Source of the DNA: UTCFX2 sp963726375
GTDB lineage: Bacteria > Chloroflexota > Anaerolineae > Anaerolineales > UBA4823
Direction: 5' to 3'
Assembly: GCA_963726375.1 (NCBI GenBank)
Contig: CAVSCE010000011.1
Location: 248,001-312,000, forward strand
Length of the DNA: 64,000 nucleotides
The notes under the pieces are model-generated. The model worked only from the letters and a program-made list of their open reading frames with translations, did not search any database and was not told the origin of the DNA. The translations under genes and the position numbers were made by a program. Positions 19,509 to 28,521 of this stretch are shown piece by piece. Position 1 is the stretch's first letter; each line of letters begins with the position of its first letter.

Positions 19509-20255
19509 TTAATAACCCGTCCAGTTGACCTCACCGACGAATTCGTCGCGTGTGATCCGGCCATCGACGATCTCGACCACGCGCGGGACGCGCCTGGCGA
19601 GCTCTTTATCGTGCGTGACCATCAACAGCGTCTTGCCCTCGTCCACGAGCCGGTCGAAAAGGTCAAAGACATCGTAAGCGGTGCGCTGGTCCAGGTTGCC
19701 CGTCGGCTCGTCTGCGACCAGGATCTGCGGATCGTTCGCCAGGGCGCGCGCGATCGCAGCGCGCTGCTGCTGTCCGCCGGAAACTGTGCCGGGGAGCTTG
19801 TCCGCCTGGTCTTCCAGCCCTACGATGCTCAGCAGGTCCAAAGCGCGTTCCTTGCGCTCGCGCGGGGAATACTTCCTGGCGAAATCCATCGGGAGCATCA
19901 CGTTTTGAAGCAGGGTCAGCGCAGGCAGCATCTGGAAGAACTGGAAGATGATCCCGATGTGCTGGCCTCGCCATGCTGCCAGCTTGTTCTCGTTCATTTT
20001 ATGTACTTCCAGCCCGGTGACGATCACTTCGCCGTGGGTGGGCCGGTCGATTCCGGTGATCATGTTTAAGAGCGTCGATTTGCCGTTCCCAGATGGTCCG
20101 ACAATCGTCACAAATTCGCCGCTGTTGACATTGAAGGAAATCCCTTTCAAGACGGTCACCTCGCCCCCGCCGACCGGAAAGGTTTTAACCACGTCCTTTA
20201 CCTGAACCAGCGCCCCGTTCGCCCCGTTCCCATTTTTACCGTTTCCGTCACTCAT
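19509..20255 (-). CDS. ABC transporter ATP-binding protein, MacB/LolD type
   Basis: A 248-residue ATPase. Walker A is GPSGNGKST, the Q-loop is in GIIFQFFQMLPALTLLQNVM, the signature is TVSGGQQQRAAIARALANDP, Walker B is ILVADEPTGNLD, and the H-loop is MVTHDKELARRV. The first ~15 residues are a Gly/Asn-rich tail (MSDGNGKNGNGANG). This subclass drives mechanotransmission rather than import. AAGGAG lies 6 bases before the ATG. It is the first gene of the three-gene exporter operon, which is read toward lower coordinates. Confidence 0.94.
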   Translation of the reverse strand: MSDGNGKNGNGANGALVQVKDVVKTFPVGGGEVTVLKGISFNVNSGEFVTIVGPSGNGKSTLLNMITGIDRPTHGEVIVTGLEVHKMNENKLAAWRGQHIGIIFQFFQMLPALTLLQNVMLPMDFARKYSPRERKERALDLLSIVGLEDQADKLPGTVSGGQQQRAAIARALANDPQILVADEPTGNLDQRTAYDVFDLFDRLVDEGKTLLMVTHDKELARRVPRVVEIVDGRITRDEFVGEVNWTGY

Positions 20256-20336
20256 CGCTTGCTCCTTACCTGAAAATCAAGCAAAAAAGCTTGATTTCGG
20301 GCGGGTCGTCCCTCCAACCGGCCCGAATCGATAAAA

Positions 20337-21587
20337 TTAACAGCCGCTGCCTGTCCGGTCTGCGGACCAGATCAACTCCATGCGGGGTTTGTACTCGCGG
20401 GCGTCATACCACTTTTCGACATCAACCATTTTTACGCTTTTGGTTGCCAGGGCGAGTTCAACGTCGCACCACATCCGCTCATGAATGAAAGCGGTCATGC
20501 GCCCGAAGATGCCATTGGAGAGCAGGCTCGCGGCAGTCAGCGCAAAATTCGCCGCGCCCAGCAGGTCCTGGCCGTCTGGTGAGCCGGTCCGGAGCAGGTA
20601 GGTCAGCGATTGAAGGAAGACTTCTTCGCCGGTAATGTGCGCCATCAGCTGAGCTGCGATCATCCCGCTGCCGACCAACCCACCATATCCGCTCAGCATC
20701 TCTTCGCTCAGGTGGACCCGGCGCGGCGGCGGGAGTTTTTCGTGTTCCGGGATCTGCGAAAGCTCTGCAGGGCTTTCTGCCGAGATCAGCCGGGCATATT
20801 TTTGGGCTTTTTCGGCCTGAGGCTGGGTCCCATTGCAGACCAGAGCCACAGCATAGTTAGCAGGCGTCTGGTGCTTGTCCTGTGTGATGAGGTAAGCCAG
20901 CAGGTCGGGGTCGTAAGGGACTTCCGGGATCAGCACCCGGTCCACTCCTGCCAGCAGCGCCATCAGCAGCGTGCTGTATCCAGATTTGGCTGCAAACGTC
21001 TCAATCACGACCAGCTGCTCGCGCGAGCCGGCCAGGGCGCGCAGCTCGTGGATGAACGCCACCCCGCGCGCCAACCCGGTGCTGAACCCGAGCGTGTAAT
21101 CCGTCCCGTGGATATTGTTGTGGATAGTCTTGGGGATTGCGATGATCGGGGCGCCCAGCTCGCTCAGATGGGCGGCAAAATTGAGCGTGTCGTCATCGCC
21201 GATCACGATCAGGGCTCGATAGCCCAGCCGCTCGATGACCTTAAGGATGTGGTTGGTCAGGTCCTGCGTTTCCAGCCTGGCATCAGACAGGTGCGGAGGG
21301 ACAAGGGAGCGCGGGGTACGGCGCGGGTCTAGCCGCGAGGAATGGAAGAATGAGCCCGGAGTCCGGTCGATCGGGCGGACGATATTCTTGTTCAGCTCGA
21401 TAAAGTGATCGCTGTAAGTTGATGGGCTGTCCGGATTGTAGTGGATCAAACCTTCCCAGCCCTTGCGCACCCCGATCGGCTCGAAACCAAGATCGATCGC
21501 GCGGTAGACCAGGCTCTTCAGGCACATGTTCAATCCCGGCACGTCCCCGCCGCCAGTGAGAATCCCGACACGTTTGCTCATGGCCAT
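20337..21587 (-). CDS. Phosphofructokinase family protein (PPi-type signature, altered catalytic residues)
   Basis: A 416-residue PfkA-superfamily protein, intact, with AAGGAG before its ATG. The N-terminal nucleotide/PPi loop is LTGGGDVPGLN. In the phosphate-binding segment VIGDDDTLNF, an Asp stands where E. coli PfkA has Gly104. PKTIH has Lys where E. coli has Gly124. Both changes mark PPi-dependent enzymes. Unexpectedly the catalytic segment reads PKTIHNNIHGTDYTLGF instead of TIDND: the proton-abstracting Asp127 is His and Asp129 is Asn. IETFAAKSGYSTLL corresponds to the substrate-binding EVMGR region. Activity as a normal phosphofructokinase is therefore uncertain; a different substrate or a regulatory role is possible. 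Confidence 0.82.
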   Translation of the reverse strand: MAMSKRVGILTGGGDVPGLNMCLKSLVYRAIDLGFEPIGVRKGWEGLIHYNPDSPSTYSDHFIELNKNIVRPIDRTPGSFFHSSRLDPRRTPRSLVPPHLSDARLETQDLTNHILKVIERLGYRALIVIGDDDTLNFAAHLSELGAPIIAIPKTIHNNIHGTDYTLGFSTGLARGVAFIHELRALAGSREQLVVIETFAAKSGYSTLLMALLAGVDRVLIPEVPYDPDLLAYLITQDKHQTPANYAVALVCNGTQPQAEKAQKYARLISAESPAELSQIPEHEKLPPPRRVHLSEEMLSGYGGLVGSGMIAAQLMAHITGEEVFLQSLTYLLRTGSPDGQDLLGAANFALTAASLLSNGIFGRMTAFIHERMWCDVELALATKSVKMVDVEKWYDAREYKPRMELIWSADRTGSGC

Positions 21588-21857
21588 CTTGCGCTCCTTA
21601 ATATGCTATGTTGTTATTTACGCAATTCTGAAAAATAAGTTTAACATGAAATGCGGATGTTAGGAAGGAATTCGATATATGAGACCGGATTTTCCGATTA
21701 ACTTTTCGTTTTCTTAATAATTTGGGGGAGGGGTGATCTGAACTCGCTGTTATGTTGAGTATAATTTCCTGGAATTTGCAGCACAGGCAGCCTGAAATGT
21801 CTTCAGGTCTTGCGGCTTACGGTTCAGATGCAGGTACAAATCGATCGGAGATTGAAC

Positions 21858-22433
21858 ATGAGCGAAGTGCGTATCCGCGCCCTCGTCCCTGATCTGGGAG
21901 AGGATTTTCTGGATTTCTTCGACCATTCCGCTTTTTCGGATAATCCGGAATGGGCAAGCTGTTACTGCCAGTTCTACCTGATTGACCCGCAGGGCAAGCC
22001 CTGGGACGATCGAACTGGTGGAGAGAACCGGTTGTCCGCAGCCGATAAGCTCGCCGCTGGAGAGATGCCCGGTTTTCTTGCTTTCCTGGATGAAAAAGCG
22101 GTAGGTTTTTGCTGCGCCGCTCCTCGGCGAAACTTTCCCCTGCTTGCTGGCATTCCGGAGCTTGCCGCCACGGATGCAGATCAGGTTGGCTCGGTGGTCT
22201 GTTTCATCGTGGCTCCAACATACCGGGGCCGGGGGATTGCATCGGCGCTGTTGCAGGCTGCCTGCCAGGGTCTCCGGGAAGCCGGAATCCGCTGGGTGGA
22301 AGCTTACCCCAGGATAGGGACCTCAGAAGCTGCCGCAAATTGCCACGGTCCGCTGCAGATGTACCTGGACGAAGGATTTAAAACGGTGAAGGAGTTCCCG
22401 ACCTTCCAGATCGTACGGAAGGAGCTGGTGTGA
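21858..22433 (+). CDS. GNAT family N-acetyltransferase
   Basis: A 191-residue acetyl-CoA-dependent acetyltransferase. ATG 21858 has GGAG 7 bases upstream. The acetyl-CoA binding core is VGSVVCFIVAPTYRGRGIAS followed by ALLQAACQGLREAG (motif A, R/Q-x-x-G-x-A). The N-terminal part contains FSDNPEWASCYCQFYLI, similar to a Chloroflexi/Firmicutes GNAT subgroup of unknown substrate. It is divergent from the phosphofructokinase gene and probably monocistronic. Confidence 0.88.
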   Translation: MSEVRIRALVPDLGEDFLDFFDHSAFSDNPEWASCYCQFYLIDPQGKPWDDRTGGENRLSAADKLAAGEMPGFLAFLDEKAVGFCCAAPRRNFPLLAGIPELAATDADQVGSVVCFIVAPTYRGRGIASALLQAACQGLREAGIRWVEAYPRIGTSEAAANCHGPLQMYLDEGFKTVKEFPTFQIVRKELV

Positions 22434-22550
22434 TTGGGCTGGCTTCTTTCGATTTCAGCCGCTGTCCCCCGCGGTTATGAGCGCCTCAGGCCATCCTAAG
22501 CTCCGCCTCGGGATTCCTGCTGCATCTTCGATTGCCCTGAACCAATCCTC

Positions 22551-23250
22551 TCACCAGATTCGCGGTATCAGCCGAAAGCGGACGCGCTTGCGCGTATTCC
22601 CGGTAGCCCTCCAGCTCATCCTGCAGGGTTTTATCCTCCAGGTCGGTGCGTTTGACCAGCACAATCGTCAGAAATATCGCCGGAAGCATCGCCCAGCTCG
22701 AATCCAGCAGGATCGGAGTCGCCAGGGAAGCCAGCAGCCCGCCGGCATAACCGGGGTGCCTCACCCAGCGGTAAGGGCCGCTCGAGATCACCTTCTGGCC
22801 GCGCTCGGTCTGGATCCGCACCACGCCGGAGAAAAAGCGGTTTTCGATCAGCGCATAGCTGGAAAACGCGTAACCCGCCAGGATCAGGATCAGCGCGAGG
22901 ATCTTGGCTGTCCGGCTGAAGGCGGGGGACCATCCGTAAAGCTGGTCCAACCCGGCGACGATCATGATCAGGATGCTGGCGAGGCTGAACAGCGGGGCGA
23001 GTTTCTTGTCCCATTCCTTGGCGTCTTCGTGCTGCAGGGAGCGGGCGCGCTCTGCGATCAGGTCCGGGTGGCGCCGGGCTGCCAGAATCCGGCTGATAAT
23101 AAATCCCAGGATTGCGATGATCGCGTAAATCCAGGCTTCTAACCAGCTCCAATCGCGGGAGATCAGCAGCGGCAGGCAGGGGACGATGATGACGAACAGC
23201 AGCAGCTGGATGAGGACTCTAAAAGTGAAGATTTTTGGTTTTTGATCCAT
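22551..23250 (-). CDS. Isoprenylcysteine/phospholipid methyltransferase-like membrane protein, frameshifted at the end
   Basis: An ICMT/PEMT-type integral membrane methyltransferase of ~233 residues, with five to six hydrophobic segments. The C-terminal catalytic region is GPYRWVRHPGYAGG followed by the acidic pair region VKRTDLEDKTLQDELEGY, which binds SAM. In the raw frame the protein runs on to 22486. However, one-base correction near 22588 yields the typical family ending RVRFRLIPRIW and a stop at 22551, so this end is preferred. The methyl acceptor is unknown; bacterial members methylate lipids or small thiols. Confidence 0.8.
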
Positions 23251-23453
23251 TTAAGATTTCCCTTTATAAAATGCCAAAGCGTTTCATTGAAAACGGGGAC
23301 CTTACGATTTTATACCTTTAACCATCGCCTGAGAATAGCAGATCATCGCAGCGACCGCACATGAGTCAGATCGAGCGCGACCCGATTCGGGCAGCTTTCA
23401 AATGAGAATCCGGGATAAAATTCATTTAGATCTGATCATCAGGAGTGAAAATT

Positions 23454-24338
23454 ATGGAGTTCCCTCGGCAGGATACCGTGATCTCCCATCTCATCGAATG
23501 GTCCGGGCAGCGTCTCGACGTGCGTGCCGCGATCCTGACCAGCTCACGCGCCGGCTCGGTCGCTCCCGTCGACCTGCTCTCCGATTACGACGTGATCTTC
23601 GCGGTGGAAGACGTTCACCCTTATTTCGATTCTCGGAAGTGGTTGGAGGATTTCGGCAGCGTCCTGGTGCTCTGGCGCGATCCGATCCGGCTGGAATACG
23701 GGCTGGAGCGCTTCGCCTATATCACCCAGTATGAGAGCGGCCTCAAGATCGACTTCACGTTGATGGCGAAGGGCATCCTGGCACAGGTCGCAAAAAAGGC
23801 AACCCTGCCGGACGAGCTTGACGTCGGCTACCAGGTTCTGCTCGACAAAGACGGGCTGACCGCCGGGCTGAAACCGCCGACTCACCGGGCGCATATCCCC
23901 GCGCCGCCGACCGAACCCGAATACCTTTATCAGATCGAGACCTTTTTCCACGAGCTGACCTACGTCGCCAAATACCTGTGCCGGGACGAGCTGATGCCAG
24001 CCAGGGCGATCTTCGAAGAGGCGAAGGTCGACCACCTGCGGCGGTTGCTCGAATGGCGGATCGAGATCGAGTGCGGCTGGACGTTCAAGCCGGGCGTGTA
24101 CGGGCGGTTCCTGAAATCAAAGCTGGATAACGAGACCTGGCAGGAGCTGGAAGCCACCTGCGCCGGCCCAGGGATTGAAGAAAGCTGGAATGCGCTCTTT
24201 GCGGCGGCGAGGCTTTTCCGGCGGATTGCAATTGAGGCGGGACAGGCGCTCAGTTATCCCTACCCTGACGAGATGGACAGACGGATGGCGGTTTACCTGT
24301 CGGAGATGAGGGCTTTAAGGCTGCCTGGGACTGAATAG
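23454..24338 (+). CDS. ANT(6)/AadE-like aminoglycoside 6-adenylyltransferase homologue
   Basis: A 294-residue member of the streptomycin 6-adenylyltransferase family (PF04439). Conserved features: the nucleotidyltransferase motif LTSSRAG...LLSDYDVIF, WLEDFGSVLVLW, KIDFTLM, VLLDKDG, the helical FFHELTYVAKYLCRDEL and the LLEWRIEIECGWTF segment that matches AadE along its length. The first motif has Ser where AadE has Gly (GSR). ATG 23454 sits 8 bases after AGGAG; an in-frame GTG at 23445 overlaps that site. Environmental members often have not been tied to resistance, so the phenotype is unproven. Confidence 0.85.
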   Translation: MEFPRQDTVISHLIEWSGQRLDVRAAILTSSRAGSVAPVDLLSDYDVIFAVEDVHPYFDSRKWLEDFGSVLVLWRDPIRLEYGLERFAYITQYESGLKIDFTLMAKGILAQVAKKATLPDELDVGYQVLLDKDGLTAGLKPPTHRAHIPAPPTEPEYLYQIETFFHELTYVAKYLCRDELMPARAIFEEAKVDHLRRLLEWRIEIECGWTFKPGVYGRFLKSKLDNETWQELEATCAGPGIEESWNALFAAARLFRRIAIEAGQALSYPYPDEMDRRMAVYLSEMRALRLPGTE

Positions 24339-24345
24339 ATTTCCC

Positions 24346-24374
24346 TTCCATAAATAGATATTAAAGATTATAAT
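24346..24374 (+). promoter_or_regulatory. Candidate sigma70 promoter for the lipoprotein gene
   Basis: A perfect -10 box TATAAT at 24369-24374 lies 17 bases after a weak -35 (TTCCAT). It is ~95 bases upstream of the lipoprotein ATG in an AT-rich gap, plausible but with a poor -35. Confidence 0.4.
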
Positions 24375-24468
24375 AGTCTTATATATGACTGCGAGGAAAG
24401 TCTTTTCCTGCGCCGATATCTTAAGACCGCCTGTCCCAACTGGCCCGACCATCCTGGGGAGTTCCGCT

Positions 24469-25773
24469 ATGAAATCTGTCCATCTTCGCCTGATCCTGGC
24501 CGCTCTGGCGCTTTTTGCGGCCTCAGCCGCCTGCATGTCCGCCAGCGGCGGCGAACCTGAAGCCGCATCGACGAGCGCTGCAGTTTCCGTCGCTTCGTTC
24601 GGTCCAACCCAAACCGCAGAGCCGACGCCTCTCGCGACCGAACCGCCGGCCGCGACGTCCACACAGCCGCAGTCCAGCCCTCAGGCGCAGCCGACCGCCT
24701 CGGCGCTGGTAACGCTCCCGCCGCCCGTCCCCGGCCCCAATTCACTGGACCTGGTCGGCCTCTCGAGCGAGCCGATTGTCCCCGATTTTCAGGAGAGCTA
24801 TATCCAGGAGATGAGCTGGACCGACCCGGACGGCAGCCTCCAGCAGGCCGATATGGTTTATGACTTCAGCCAGCAGACCACCCCGCTGGATGCCTGGAGC
24901 CTGCTTTATGAAGACAACAACCCCTTCCTGGCCTCCCGCTTCGAAACCGCCCGGATCGGTCCGCAAGGCTACTCGCTCAGCGCCGAAACCACCTGCCAGC
25001 TCGTCGATCCCGCCAGCCTGGCTGATCAACAGCCGCGCGATTCGTTTGATGACCTCTTTCAGGCTTTTACGGGCACAGCCGGCCTATCTGAAGCGGAGGT
25101 CGAGCTGGACAGCCAGGTCGTGGATGTCTACACTCTGGAGCCGGAGAATTTCCTGCCCGGGGCGGAGATCGTGATCACGGCTTCGGCTGCGAATGAGGAA
25201 GGGGAGTTCACCTCGAGCAGCACTTCGACGCTCCGGCTGGTTGAAGAAGGCACCGTGCTGGAGAGCGGCAGGCTCTATCTGGCGCGCCAGGGCGGCTACG
25301 TCAGGCAGGTCGAGCTGGTCTACAGCCGGACTGCCGATCAAAATGATGCGCCGTTCGCACAGCCGGGCAGTCGGATGGAGCGCAGCCTGGTCTATGCTTT
25401 CAAACCTGCCCTGGAAGCGGGCGCCCCCATCGCGCCTCCAGAAGGTTGCCCGGGTTCAGGCGATGATTCGCGGTCTGCCGAACCGACCGCCCCTTCAGGC
25501 GCGGAAACGGCTGAAGCCGGCTCGCTGCCGCGCATGGCAGATGCCTCGAACGTCCTCGACAGCGGCAATTCACTCACTTATGAGACAGCTTCAAGCGTGA
25601 CCGAGGTGGTCGAATTCTACAAGCAGGAGCTCGAAGCCCAGGGCTGGGCGTTGGACGATGAAATCTCATTGGGGACGCTTGCGACGCTCGAGTTCAGCCG
25701 CGATGGGGGGTCGCTCTCGCTGACTGCGATCGAATCGGGGGACGGGACGATGGTGACCATCGTCCTGGGTTGA
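24469..25773 (+). CDS. Lipoprotein of unknown function with Pro/Thr linker
   Basis: A 434-residue exported lipoprotein. ATG 24469 follows GGGGAG by 7 bases; the signal peptide MKSVHLRLILAALALFA ends at lipobox ASAAC. A ~70-residue Pro/Thr/Ala-rich spacer follows, then a ~200-residue beta-rich region. At the C-terminus (about 365-434) is a small domain with VTEVVEFYKQELEAQGWALD and ATLEFSRDGGSLSLTAIE. It resembles a domain found at the ends of several bacterial lipoproteins. No catalytic motif is recognised. It faces the lactate permease gene convergently, 20 bases apart. Confidence 0.7.
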   Translation: MKSVHLRLILAALALFAASAACMSASGGEPEAASTSAAVSVASFGPTQTAEPTPLATEPPAATSTQPQSSPQAQPTASALVTLPPPVPGPNSLDLVGLSSEPIVPDFQESYIQEMSWTDPDGSLQQADMVYDFSQQTTPLDAWSLLYEDNNPFLASRFETARIGPQGYSLSAETTCQLVDPASLADQQPRDSFDDLFQAFTGTAGLSEAEVELDSQVVDVYTLEPENFLPGAEIVITASAANEEGEFTSSSTSTLRLVEEGTVLESGRLYLARQGGYVRQVELVYSRTADQNDAPFAQPGSRMERSLVYAFKPALEAGAPIAPPEGCPGSGDDSRSAEPTAPSGAETAEAGSLPRMADASNVLDSGNSLTYETASSVTEVVEFYKQELEAQGWALDDEISLGTLATLEFSRDGGSLSLTAIESGDGTMVTIVLG

Positions 25774-25793
25774 GAGGCTCGTTCGTGAAGCCG

Positions 25794-27341
25794 CTAGAGC
25801 AAACCTGCGAAACCGGCCGCCAGCAGGCTGATCATTAAAACCAGTACAGCCGCGTAGCCTGCCAGCCGGCGCAGCACCTCGCCTTCGCGCCCGACCATCC
25901 CCGCGGTGCTGCAGCCTACCACAACTTTTGCCGGCGCGGCGATCGAAGCCAGCGCCGCCCCGGCGGTCTGGGCGGCGAGGATGACCGCCTCTGGCTGACC
26001 AAGCAGCCGGGCGGTTTGCAGCTGCAGCGCCCCAAAGACGACGTTCGAATTGGTGTTGCTGCCGGTAATGAACGCGCCGATCGCGCCGATCCAGGGCGCA
26101 GCCAGTGGGAAGAACGCCCCGAATCCACCTGCCAGGCCCTGGGCGAGGGTGTAGGTCATCCCGGCATGCTCCATCACCAGCGCCAGACTGATCATCGAGA
26201 CGATGCTGACGCTCGACGGCAGCACCCGTTGCAGCGTGCCGTCCAGGATACGCCCGATTGCGCCGGGTTGGTAGCACCCAAACCGTCGATAAATGAGATA
26301 TGCCAGGATCGAAGAATACAGCAGCAGGCTTCCTGTGTGGGCGATCAAATTGATCTCGCGGCCCATCCCGGCCGGAGTGATGAAACCGAGCAGGCTGCGC
26401 GTCTCCGGAAACGGCACCTGGAGGATCACCGGGCTGAGCGCCTGCTTGACCGGCGGGATCAGCTGGACGATCAGCGTGACCAGGATCAGGATGGCATAAC
26501 CTGAAATCGCGATCAAAAACTTGGGGCTGCCCAGGCTGAAACCAGGTCCCGCCCCCGTTTCCAATGGAGCTTTCTGCCGGCCTCGGCTGCGCACGACCAG
26601 CGGCGTGATCAGCATGCCAACCAGCGCGCTCAGGAAGGTCGCGATGTTCCAACCCCCCAGGCTTACGATCCAGAACTGGACTGCGCCCATTACGATCCCC
26701 CAGATCATGACGGGAATGAACATCCTCCGCACGCCTGGCATGCCTTCCATCGAATGCGCTGCCATCAACCCGATCAGCGGGCAGGTCAGGCTTAAGAACA
26801 GGGCGGCCAGGGGTCCGAGAATTTCATGCGGCAGCCCGGTTGCAGCCATCAGCGCCTGGAAAGACGAGCCCATCGAGCCGAACGTCACCCCCCAGCCGTG
26901 CCCGATCGATGGGACCACGACCGCCGCCAGCGGCGTGAGCCCGATCCCGATCAGCAGTGGGGCGGTCACCGCGACCGGCACCCCGAACCCGCCGACTCCC
27001 TGCAAGAACGAAGCGAACACCCAGCCGATGATCAGCGCCTGCAGGCCGCGGTCGGGGGTCAGGCTGGGTAGAGCATGGCCGATCGTCAGGATTGCCCCGG
27101 CCTCGTCGACGACGCGGAAGAGCAGGAAAGCGGCCCAGATGATCATGAGCACATCGATGGAGAAGAGCAGGGCTTTAGCATGCGCATAGGCGAGCAGCTC
27201 GGGGGTTGCCCCGAAGGCCAGCACCGCGATCGCCAGCCCGCATAAATAACCCGCCGCGCCAGCCCGCGCCGCGCTCCAGCGCAGGCCGATCATCAGGAAC
27301 AGGATCAGCAAAATCGGGAGCAGCGCCAGGACAAATGCCAT
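25794..27341 (-). CDS. L-lactate permease (LctP family)
   Basis: A 515-residue permease with about 13 hydrophobic segments, intact. Family hallmarks include ASFLQGVGGFGVPVAVTAPL, SIGHGWGVTFGSMGSSFQAL and the C-terminal GSNTNSNVVFGALQ, followed by VILAAQTAGAALASIAAPAK. LctP proteins carry lactate or glycolate with protons. The gene begins 17 bases after the CPBP protease gene, so the two are probably in one transcript. SD is weak (GAAGG 12 bases away). Confidence 0.92.
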   Translation of the reverse strand: MAFVLALLPILLILFLMIGLRWSAARAGAAGYLCGLAIAVLAFGATPELLAYAHAKALLFSIDVLMIIWAAFLLFRVVDEAGAILTIGHALPSLTPDRGLQALIIGWVFASFLQGVGGFGVPVAVTAPLLIGIGLTPLAAVVVPSIGHGWGVTFGSMGSSFQALMAATGLPHEILGPLAALFLSLTCPLIGLMAAHSMEGMPGVRRMFIPVMIWGIVMGAVQFWIVSLGGWNIATFLSALVGMLITPLVVRSRGRQKAPLETGAGPGFSLGSPKFLIAISGYAILILVTLIVQLIPPVKQALSPVILQVPFPETRSLLGFITPAGMGREINLIAHTGSLLLYSSILAYLIYRRFGCYQPGAIGRILDGTLQRVLPSSVSIVSMISLALVMEHAGMTYTLAQGLAGGFGAFFPLAAPWIGAIGAFITGSNTNSNVVFGALQLQTARLLGQPEAVILAAQTAGAALASIAAPAKVVVGCSTAGMVGREGEVLRRLAGYAAVLVLMISLLAAGFAGLL

Positions 27342-27358
27342 TGGGGACAGGTCAGCCT

Positions 27359-28271
27359 TCAGGGTTGGTTGGAGTTATCAGAACGACCGAGACCGCGGGT
27401 ATAAAGCCAGACCAGCAGGGCGCCCATCGCGAGCGCCGGAAGCAGCACCAACCCGGCCTCCGGGCCGAAATTGCCGCCGGTAAACAGCTCGGGGCCGCTC
27501 ACCCGAGTCTGGATCAGCTGGAAGATGGACATTCCGCTCACCGGAAAGCCGAGCACGGGTCCTTCGAAGAAATTCCAGCCGATGTGCAGCCCGATCGGCA
27601 GCCACAACCGGCCTGTACGGTAGCCAGCCGAACGCCATGAACACGCCTGCCAGGGTGATCCCCGCCAGACCCATCCAGCTCCAGCTCGGATTCTGGATGT
27701 GAGCGAGACCGAACAGGGCCGAAGAAAGCCCGACTGCCCAGAAAAGCGTCAGCCCGTCCCGCAGGTTCTGGAGCAGGTAGCCGCGGAAATAAAGCTCCTC
27801 CTGCCAACCGACGACCACGAACACGACCAGGACCGTCCCCAGTCCGAGCCATTCCGAGCTTGAAAAGCCGTCCTGCCAGACCACCTCGGTCACGGTCAGC
27901 CAGCCGGCCAACCGCTCGAGGGCGTAGATCAGCAGCATCATCATTGCCGCGATCATGAAGCCCGCAAGCAGATCTTTGAGAGTCCGCCTGTCCAGCTGCA
28001 GCCCGAGCGAGGCGAAATCGCGCCGGTCCAACAGGCGGCGCGCAATTGCGATCGAAAAAGTGAGCGCCGCCGCAGTCAGGATTTGATTTTCTGCAAAGCC
28101 GAAGCTGGAGGGATTCCCTGCGAGAGCGGTCAGCGTGAGCCAGGCGATCGTCAGGGTGATGAGGAAAGCGGTGAAAATCAGCAGGTGGGCCAGCAGGCGC
28201 CAGCCGGCCCGCAGCCTTTTTTCATCAGGAGAGATCAATATTCGGGCGATCAGGCTGCGCTGCGGTTGCAT
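27359..28271 (-). CDS. CPBP family intramembrane metalloprotease, frameshifted
   Basis: A ~304-residue type II CAAX-like (CPBP/Abi) membrane protease. Catalytic motifs are present in order: EELYFRG (the EExxxR motif), FGLAH and, after a frame break near 27620, PIGLHIGWNFFEG with the last histidine and asparagine. There are seven to eight membrane segments. One-base correction joins MAFGWLPYR to TGRLWLPIGLH. ATG 28271 has AGGAGG 13 bases upstream, rather far. Roles in this family range from prenyl-protein processing to bacteriocin immunity; none can be assigned here. The stop lies 17 bases before the lactate permease start. Confidence 0.82.
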
Positions 28272-28521
28272 GCCTGAAGTGTATCCTCCTTGCAAATAAA
28301 GAGCAAGGGCAATCAAGATCGACCCCGAGAGCGATAGCGCAGCCGTGGTGAATGTCGGCGCGGTCTGCCAGTACGTTCATTGGACTCCAGTATCTGTGTG
28401 ATCCCCGCTATTTTGGATGCTTTTGGAGTAATGAAGGCCCGCCGCACCGCCGCACTCTCATCATCATCAAGCCGCAACTTATGGTACACTCGAATCTTAA
28501 GAGCAATCCTTTCCAAATATT

